The translations under genes were made by a program, and so were the position numbers. Shown here in pieces: positions 14,768-19,336 of a DNA stretch of 19,336 nucleotides. Below the pieces are notes generated by a model that was not told the origin of the DNA, made no database searches, and was given only the letters and a program-made list of their open reading frames with translations. Each line of letters starts with the position of its first letter. Position 1 is the stretch's first letter. This DNA comes from an uncultured Roseburia sp. (GTDB lineage Bacteria; Bacillota; Clostridia; Lachnospirales; Lachnospiraceae). Location of the stretch: contig URJS01000043.1 in assembly GCA_900548205.1 (NCBI GenBank), positions 1 through 19,336 of the forward strand, given 5' to 3'.

Positions 14768-15954
14768 GTTCCGCTTTCCTCCTTACTCTGTTCTATGTGC
14801 GCCGCCGCGCGTTTTGCAAATACCAGACTCTCCAAAAGACTATTGCTCGCCAGGCGGTTCTTCCCGTGTACGCCGTTGCAGCTTGTCTCACCCACTGCAT
14901 ACAGATGCGGCATCGTCGTCATGGAATGACTGTCGACATAGACGCCTCCCATAAAATAATGCTGCGCCGGAACGATTGGAACCGGCTCTTTCAAAAGGTC
15001 GTAGCCTTCGTCGAGACATTTCTGATAGATATTGGGAAAATGCTTCAAAATCACCTTTCTTGGAACCTTTTCAAAGGAAAGATATTCGTATTTTACCTGT
15101 TCCTTTTTCATCTCCTCATAAATTGCCTGTGTCACCACATCACGCGGCAAAAGCTCGTTGACGAACCGTTCCCCCTTGTGATTGAGAAGGATCGCGCCCT
15201 CGCCTCTTGCCGATTCCGAGATCAAAAAGCTGCGTCCCGGTTTCCCGCTATAAAGACAGGTCGGATGAATCTGCACATAATCCATATGCTCCAGCCGGAC
15301 GCCATGTTTTTTTGCAATGCGGCAGGCGTCGCCCGTCAACGATGAAAAATTTGTAGAGTGATCATAAAGACCGCCGATGCCTCCGGTCGCCATAACAACA
15401 TCGCCCGCCTGGACCAAAAACCGCTCTCCCTCTTTTGTTTCTGCAAGAATCCCAAAGCACGCGCCGTCTCTTGCGAGAATGTCCGTCATTGCCGTGTACT
15501 CCATGATCGCGACGTTTGGCAGACGTTTAACCTGTGCAAGCAGCTTTGTTGTGATTTCTTTTCCCGTAATATCCTTATGATAACAAATGCGCGCTCTCGA
15601 ATGTGCGCCCTCGCGCGTGTAAGCAAGCGAGCCGTCCTCGTTCTTGGCGAAACGCACGCCAAGCGCCAGCAGTTCCTCAATTACGGTGCGGCTTCCGCGC
15701 AGCATAATATCGACGCTCTCTCTCCGGTTCTCATAGTGCCCCGCGCGCATTGTGTCCTCAAAATAGCTGTCGTAGTCGGTCTCATCTGCAAGCATGCTGA
15801 TCCCGCCCTGTGCAAGCATGGAATCACAGCTTTCCAAATCCTCCTTAGAAAGCATTAAAATCCGTTTATCAGCGTCTAAATGCAATGCGGTGTAAAGCCC
15901 GGCAACACCGCAGCCTGCGATAACAACGTCATACTCATAGGTTGACTGTTCCAT
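14764..15954 (-). CDS. nadB: L-aspartate oxidase NadB, short form lacking the C-terminal domain
   Basis: FAD enzyme that oxidises L-aspartate to iminoaspartate, the first step of quinolinate synthesis. FAD-binding GCGVAGLYTALHL at 14-26, the succinate-dehydrogenase-type AQGGIS at 49-54, substrate-site segments THSRARI-like (AHSRARICYH) and GGVYVDSHSMT, and the end NRLASNSLLESLVFAKRAA are all visible. The protein stops at 396 residues, right after the last motif. It therefore lacks the helical C-terminal domain of the usual enzyme of about 530 residues, and there is no sign of a frameshift. AGAAGG precedes the ATG. It heads nadB-nadC-niaR. The partner quinolinate synthase gene nadA is not in the window. 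A different flavoprotein activity cannot be fully excluded. Confidence 0.9.
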   Translation of the reverse strand: MEQSTYEYDVVIAGCGVAGLYTALHLDADKRILMLSKEDLESCDSMLAQGGISMLADETDYDSYFEDTMRAGHYENRRESVDIMLRGSRTVIEELLALGVRFAKNEDGSLAYTREGAHSRARICYHKDITGKEITTKLLAQVKRLPNVAIMEYTAMTDILARDGACFGILAETKEGERFLVQAGDVVMATGGIGGLYDHSTNFSSLTGDACRIAKKHGVRLEHMDYVQIHPTCLYSGKPGRSFLISESARGEGAILLNHKGERFVNELLPRDVVTQAIYEEMKKEQVKYEYLSFEKVPRKVILKHFPNIYQKCLDEGYDLLKEPVPIVPAQHYFMGGVYVDSHSMTTMPHLYAVGETSCNGVHGKNRLASNSLLESLVFAKRAAAHIEQSKEESGT

Positions 15955-15996
15955 AGTGTCCTTCTTTCATGTCTGTCCATTTCACAGTTTTCCATG

Positions 15997-16025
15997 AGTA
16001 TAGCATATATGTATACACCTGACAA
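15997..16025 (-). promoter_or_regulatory. Sigma-A promoter of nadB-nadC-niaR
   Basis: On the minus strand the -35 TTGTCA (16025-16020) and the -10 TATACT (16002-15997) are separated by 17 bp, each matching consensus at 5 of 6 positions, and TGC directly precedes the -10 (extended -10 form). Transcription would start near 15990, about 36 nt before nadB. The -35 lies inside the palindrome at 16015-16034. Confidence 0.78.
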
Positions 16026-16034
16026 GACAGGTGT
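16015..16034. promoter_or_regulatory. Candidate NiaR operator over the nadB -35 box
   Basis: A perfect inverted repeat, ACACCTG and CAGGTGT, with a 6-bp centre ACAAGA. On the minus strand it covers the -35 hexamer TTGTCA, so a bound protein would block RNA polymerase. The ACA...TGT half-site architecture with a TGTCTTG core resembles operators described for NiaR (YrxA) in Bacillota, and niaR is the third gene of the operon. Assignment to NiaR is inference from position and form. It begins 5 bp after the stop of the FUSC gene. Confidence 0.66.
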
Positions 16035-16038
16035 GAAC

Positions 16039-17085
16039 TTAAGTGCTTGGAACAAAACGGCTGACAGATTTTTCAAAAAGGCGATAAAAAATCTGCCCAT
16101 ACAGACTTCCGCAGATATTATGTAAAATCCGGAAAAAAATAGCGCCCGGAAGTCCGATCAGCCCCGTTGCGACAGCCATCGCGCCAAACGAATTGAAAAA
16201 CGACTGCCAGCCGTATTCTGCCGATAAGCCGACGCCGATTCCGCCGATGATTCCCGCGTAGGACAAGAATGACGGGGGAAGCAGCAGATACAGCAGTAAA
16301 AATACAATGCCGCCAAACAGATTTCCCGGTATCCTTCCGTTTACCCGCGCCTTCGCATCCTGATGAAACGGCAGCATCACGGACATCGCCGCGATCCCCG
16401 CCCACATGGAACGCGGAAAATGAAAAAGCTCCATCAGACACATCAGGGACGAGACGCCAAGCGCCAGCGCGATCTGCCATTTTGTGCGGGAGGACGCCAG
16501 ATCAAATTCAAAAAACACGTGCTTTAGTTCTCTCTTATAGACACGTCCGCGGTGTCCCCGGTAAAACACAAGCATCGTAAGCGCCGCGCCGAGCGCCAGT
16601 CCAACGACTCTCAGGGAAAAATCCCTCCCCGATACGTCATAGCCATAGAGCAGCAGATAGCCGAGTACGACCGTCGACTGATTTGACATGATAAAATTAT
16701 GGCAGCTGAACAGAGCAAGCAGAAATATACATGCGATATTGACAAGCATTCCTCCCACCGGACCAAGTGCATTGGCAAGTCTCGGACCGCCGGTCAATAG
16801 TGCAAAAATAATGACGATGACAAAGAGCGAATGCTTCATACAGATGCCGAAATCCGCATTTTTAAACACCATGAGAAACAGCAGCACGACAACCCCCACG
16901 ATGCTGTTTTCTCCGCCGAGCAGCGCACTCGAGCCCATGACAAAGCCCATGCAAAACAGCATCGTAATGGCAATCTTAAACAGATAGATCCCAATATGCC
17001 GCAGCTTTTCCCGCTTGTCTGCGGCATTTCTTATGACCGCCTTCGAGCCCGCCTGATTTAACTGTAATTCCTGATAAAATGTCAT
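16039..17085 (-). CDS. FUSC-family integral membrane protein
   Basis: Polytopic membrane protein of 348 residues made of two similar halves, each with about five hydrophobic helices, joined by a charged cytosolic loop near 180-205 (YRGHRGRVYKRELKH). The FUSC/aromatic-acid exporter type motif ARVNGRIPGNLFGG lies in the second half before a helix. FUSC relatives include fusaric-acid and aryl-carboxylate efflux proteins, but the substrate here is unknown. I chose the ATG at 17085 because GGAG lies 7 nt before it; the ATG four codons earlier overlaps that RBS. It has its own perfect-consensus promoter and ends 5 bp from the nadB operator, so it is probably transcribed apart from nadB. Confidence 0.85.
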   Translation of the reverse strand: MTFYQELQLNQAGSKAVIRNAADKREKLRHIGIYLFKIAITMLFCMGFVMGSSALLGGENSIVGVVVLLFLMVFKNADFGICMKHSLFVIVIIFALLTGGPRLANALGPVGGMLVNIACIFLLALFSCHNFIMSNQSTVVLGYLLLYGYDVSGRDFSLRVVGLALGAALTMLVFYRGHRGRVYKRELKHVFFEFDLASSRTKWQIALALGVSSLMCLMELFHFPRSMWAGIAAMSVMLPFHQDAKARVNGRIPGNLFGGIVFLLLYLLLPPSFLSYAGIIGGIGVGLSAEYGWQSFFNSFGAMAVATGLIGLPGAIFFRILHNICGSLYGQIFYRLFEKSVSRFVPST

Positions 17086-17130
17086 AATAATCTCCATTCC
17101 AGCTTCAAACTTTACAATTTGCAGTGAGGG

Positions 17131-17159
17131 ATTATACCATCGGCAGACCCGTTTGTCAA
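17131..17159 (-). promoter_or_regulatory. Full-consensus sigma-A promoter for the FUSC gene
   Basis: On the minus strand TTGACA (17159-17154) and TATAAT (17136-17131) both match consensus at all six positions with a 17-bp spacer, and TGG precedes the -10 (extended -10). The expected start is near 17124, leaving a leader of about 39 nt. Such a perfect promoter usually needs a repressor or reflects high constitutive expression; I see no convincing operator palindrome over it. Confidence 0.82.
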
Positions 17160-17170
17160 TTTCAAAAAAA

Positions 17171-18175
17171 TTATTTTTCCGGCTGCTCCACTGCAGCTAT
17201 CACCGGCTCAAAAACACCGTCCTTTGACTTTCTCGTGAGCAGGAATAAGGTTCCCGCGACAAGCACAACCGTGACCGCAAGACCGCCCTCCATACCGAAC
17301 GCGCCGCCGTGTATCAGTTCCCTGCCTTCCGTCGTCACACTCTCAAGCACTGTGCAGGAGGTCTCGATGCCGCTCACCCTGATCCCATAGAAATTTCCCT
17401 GCACAAAATTCCAGATGGAGTGAAGCGCCCCGATGCCCCAGATATTTCCGCGCTTGATAAAATAAATCGATGCAAAAACGCCAAACAGTGTCAGATTGAG
17501 AAAAGCAAGCACGCTGATCCCGCTGTTTGCCAGATGCAATGCGGCAAAGAAAAGTGCATTTAAAATGACTGCGACCCACATCGGATAACGTCTGCCGATC
17601 GATACGAACAGGCAGCTGCGCAGCAGCACCTCCTCCCCCATTCCCTGGATCATAAACCCAAGCCCGAACAGCAGAAAGATTCCCGGCGTAAATGACGCCG
17701 ACAAACCGGTCAGCTTCAGCGAGCCCGTCACAATGCAGAGTAAAACTGCCGCCGAAAAAATGGCAAAGCCCACGACAAGTCCGACGCCGTATTCTTTCAG
17801 AAAATCCTTTTTCACGAAACCGAGCGTCTCCATCCGGCGCTTCTGGAGCAGCTTGCAAAACAGCATCGTGATCAGGATCATAAATATACTGGAAAAGAGC
17901 ATACTGATGATAACCGGATCGCTGCTCGTAATCCGCGTGGCCTCCTCCATCAACAGATCATAGTCTCCCGATGCGACGGCATCCAGATAGCCCTGGTCGG
18001 TGGACATCAGAAAAATCTGCACCGGCACAACTGCAAAGGACTGTGCAAATGAGATGACAAAAAACAGCACAGTAAAGATCAAAAGCTCCACAAACCAGTT
18101 TCTGCCTTTTTTCGCCGCCCGCGCCTCCAGCACGGCTCGCGGGGTTTCCAGCTTTAAATTCAATTTCATGTTCAT
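17171..18175 (-). CDS. CPBP family intramembrane metalloprotease (Abi/CAAX type)
   Basis: Membrane protease-like protein of 334 residues with about eight hydrophobic helices. The CPBP motifs are complete: E181-E182 with R186 in GEEVLLR (EExxxR), H214 in FFAALH (FxxxH), and H252/N256 in HSIWNF. It is therefore expected to bind metal and be catalytically competent. The family includes Rce1-like proteases and bacteriocin-maturation or immunity proteins; no substrate is indicated here. AGGAGG lies 8 nt before the ATG. A 6-bp hairpin (18188-18210) lies directly upstream and touches the RBS. It follows the unrecognised 261-residue gene after 42 nt and may share its transcript. Confidence 0.9.
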   Translation of the reverse strand: MNMKLNLKLETPRAVLEARAAKKGRNWFVELLIFTVLFFVISFAQSFAVVPVQIFLMSTDQGYLDAVASGDYDLLMEEATRITSSDPVIISMLFSSIFMILITMLFCKLLQKRRMETLGFVKKDFLKEYGVGLVVGFAIFSAAVLLCIVTGSLKLTGLSASFTPGIFLLFGLGFMIQGMGEEVLLRSCLFVSIGRRYPMWVAVILNALFFAALHLANSGISVLAFLNLTLFGVFASIYFIKRGNIWGIGALHSIWNFVQGNFYGIRVSGIETSCTVLESVTTEGRELIHGGAFGMEGGLAVTVVLVAGTLFLLTRKSKDGVFEPVIAAVEQPEK

Positions 18176-18217
18176 GACTTCTACCTCCTGCTACTAAGTT
18201 ACCATAGCAGTGTGGGC

Positions 18218-19003
18218 TCAGTCAAACAGCTTCTGGGTTTTCTCCATAAATTCCTCATTCTGCGCAAAAAGGCCGGAAACAATCCCGGATGCGATCCCTT
18301 TTTGATAACCCGGCTTCTGGAGCTGCAATAAAAATTCTTCTCTTGCCTGTTTCATGATTTCCATTACAGTTTCCTGATAGCTTTTATCAAAATAATTGTA
18401 ATCCTCCTTCATTGCAGGCTGTGAATCATTTTCACTCAAATGCGGCGTCCCGATCCGGTTAAAGTACCATGCTGTGTCCGGATCTGCAAACGCTTGATTC
18501 GTCTGCTGGCAGGTAATATAGCCCTCCAGATTTTTCAGGCACAGCTGAAACGCCTGATCCAAACCTGCCAGATCCTCCTCCAGTGTGATGGAACGCTCTC
18601 CTGTGAGGTCATAAGAAACGTTACGATTCCCGTTCTCATGTTCTTCCAAAATCTTATTATAAATCGACTCGTAGGCATCCATCACGGATTTCATGACATC
18701 TTTTACGTCATACTCCCGATTTTCCAGCTCCTGACCGAGTATTTCCCGCATCGCTGTATAGTGCTCCCATTCCACCTCATTCGTATCCTGTATCTCTACG
18801 TTCTGAAATTTCTCCTCAGTTTCAGGCGTCAGCTCCCTGACTTTCTCCCGCAGTGCGCGCAGTCCCTCCTCTGATATGGATACCTCATCAACCGGCATGC
18901 TCACGGAATGCTGCTGTACTTCCGCCATACGCCGAGATACCAGCGTCTGATCTGCCTTATCCAGTATGTGTACATTACTATATGGTGTCTGTTGAATTTT
19001 CAT
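18218..19003 (-). CDS. Unrecognised soluble 261-residue protein
   Basis: I do not recognise a characterised family. The protein has no signal peptide and no transmembrane segment, is acidic, and is rich in Glu, Gln, Asn and Tyr. A low-complexity N-terminus (1-38) leads into VDEVSISEEGLRALREKV (38-55), a D-x-V-x-I-S-x-E-type motif also seen near the start of many clostridial hypothetical proteins and of FlgM-like proteins. Charged helical segments follow (60-145 and 205-261, including QETVMEIMKQAREEFLLQLQ). AAAGGGG lies upstream of the ATG. The composition and coding signal look real, and no competing conserved frame exists. It sits between the frameshifted gene at the window edge and the CPBP protease. 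Confidence 0.8.
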   Translation of the reverse strand: MKIQQTPYSNVHILDKADQTLVSRRMAEVQQHSVSMPVDEVSISEEGLRALREKVRELTPETEEKFQNVEIQDTNEVEWEHYTAMREILGQELENREYDVKDVMKSVMDAYESIYNKILEEHENGNRNVSYDLTGERSITLEEDLAGLDQAFQLCLKNLEGYITCQQTNQAFADPDTAWYFNRIGTPHLSENDSQPAMKEDYNYFDKSYQETVMEIMKQAREEFLLQLQKPGYQKGIASGIVSGLFAQNEEFMEKTQKLFD

Positions 19004-19057
19004 ATTTGAAAGTCCCCTTTCTGATTCCTCTCATTTTTTATGACTTGTATAAAGAAT

Positions 19058-19336
19058 TTATTTATGAAACTCCATATATTTCGCTATGTCGTGAATATCC
19101 ATTTTTACTTCCGGCATATTCTGTTCGTTTAACCACGCTTTATATTCCTTCCACTTTTCACTTCGTTCTGCAAGCATTTTTTCATATTCTTTTTCGATCG
19201 CTGTTTTTTATCCTCATTTTCCTTTCTGGCGGCGATCTGTGAATCTCCCCTCATCTTTTCCAAAAATTCAGGAACAATTCTTACCTCTGTTCTTCTTTTG
19301 AGCGGTCTCGGAAACTCTATGAATCCCATAGTTCCG
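19058..19336 (-). pseudogene. Frameshifted unrecognised gene, cut by the window edge
   Basis: From the ATG at 19329 one frame runs 42 codons (opening MGFIEFPRPLKRRTEVRI) to a run of six A residues (plus-strand T-run 19204-19209). After that the coding-like sequence continues in the -1 frame for 48 residues (TAIEKEYEKMLAERSEKWKE at its start, ending IAKYMEFHK) to a TAA at 19058-19060. The original frame instead drifts into KKCLQNEVKSGRNIKRG and stops at 19129. One extra A in the run would restore a single reading frame of at least 90 residues. The 5' end may lie beyond the window, since no RBS is seen before the ATG. Options are a true mutation, a base-calling error in the homopolymer, or slippage used by the cell. 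No known domain was recognised. Confidence 0.6.

Noticed and set aside
14797..15345. 182-codon plus-strand open frame opposite nadB
   Set aside because: The opposite strand encodes clear NadB motifs through the whole interval; no RBS or domain supports the plus frame.
15955..16038. Riboswitch (for example NAD-sensing) in the nadB leader
   Set aside because: The transcript leader predicted from the promoter is only about 36 nt, too short for an aptamer plus expression platform; the palindrome lies in the promoter and is better read as a DNA operator.
17160..17190. Intrinsic terminator after the CPBP gene
   Set aside because: There is a T-run on the minus strand just after the stop, but the only nearby stem (GCTGC/GCAGC) ends about 12 nt before it and is weak, so it is not a canonical terminator.
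1..19336. Anti-phage or other defence island, CRISPR array, mobile element, tRNA or rRNA
   Set aside because: No repeats with spacers, no transposase, integrase, toxin-antitoxin or nuclease motifs, and no tRNA-like cloverleaf were found; the CPBP (Abi-type) gene alone does not make a defence locus.

Overview
The window looks like chromosome of a Gram-positive, low-to-moderate-GC anaerobe of the class Clostridia (Bacillota), most likely Lachnospiraceae. The reasons are the gene order yloC-remA-gmk-rpoZ, followed by rimO-pgsA-cinA-rsmD-coaD and a YlbJ/SpoVV-type sporulation membrane protein near coaD, strong AGGAGG-type ribosome binding sites, and a NiaR-type NAD repressor. The species assignment is inference. 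All genes but one lie on the minus strand and are packed tightly. The longest gene-free stretch is under 100 bases, so there is no large unexplained intergenic region. No rRNA, tRNA, CRISPR array, insertion sequence or prophage was seen.

Layout in minus-strand transcription order, from high to low coordinates. (a) 19336-17098: a gene cut by the window edge that carries an apparent one-base frameshift in an A-run; an unrecognised soluble 261-residue protein; and a CPBP-family membrane protease. (b) 17085-16039: a FUSC-type membrane protein behind a perfect-consensus sigma-A promoter. (c) 15954-13319: a nadB-nadC-niaR operon for NAD synthesis. Its good sigma-A promoter has a palindrome over the -35 that fits a NiaR operator. 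NadB lacks the usual C-terminal domain and no nadA is present. (d) 13255-11197: yloC, remA, gmk, rpoZ, started by a near-consensus promoter buried in the 3' end of niaR and closed by a hairpin after rpoZ. (e) 11108-7048: rimO, pgsA, cinA C-terminal domain, rsmD, coaD and a DivIVA-like coiled-coil protein. (f) 7045-6116 on the plus strand: the YlbJ/SpoVV-like transporter, convergent with the coiled-coil gene and divergent from pepD. (g) 6084-49: pepD, an anchored M23 peptidase, an RsuA-family pseudouridine synthase, ygiQ and an RluA-family pseudouridine synthase.

Functionally this is mostly housekeeping: ribosome and rRNA modification (RimO, RsmD, two pseudouridine synthases), nucleotide and cofactor supply (Gmk, CoaD, NadB/NadC), phospholipid synthesis (PgsA), RNA polymerase (omega) and regulators (RemA, NiaR).

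I do not see a clear new multi-gene system. The observations most worth following are the NiaR operator and promoter with a short NadB and missing nadA; the sigma-E-like promoter that would give spoVV an essentially leaderless mRNA; the frameshifted gene at the right edge beside an unrecognised protein; and a strong plus-strand terminator inside the 3' end of the RluA-family gene, which implies an unseen convergent gene at the left edge.
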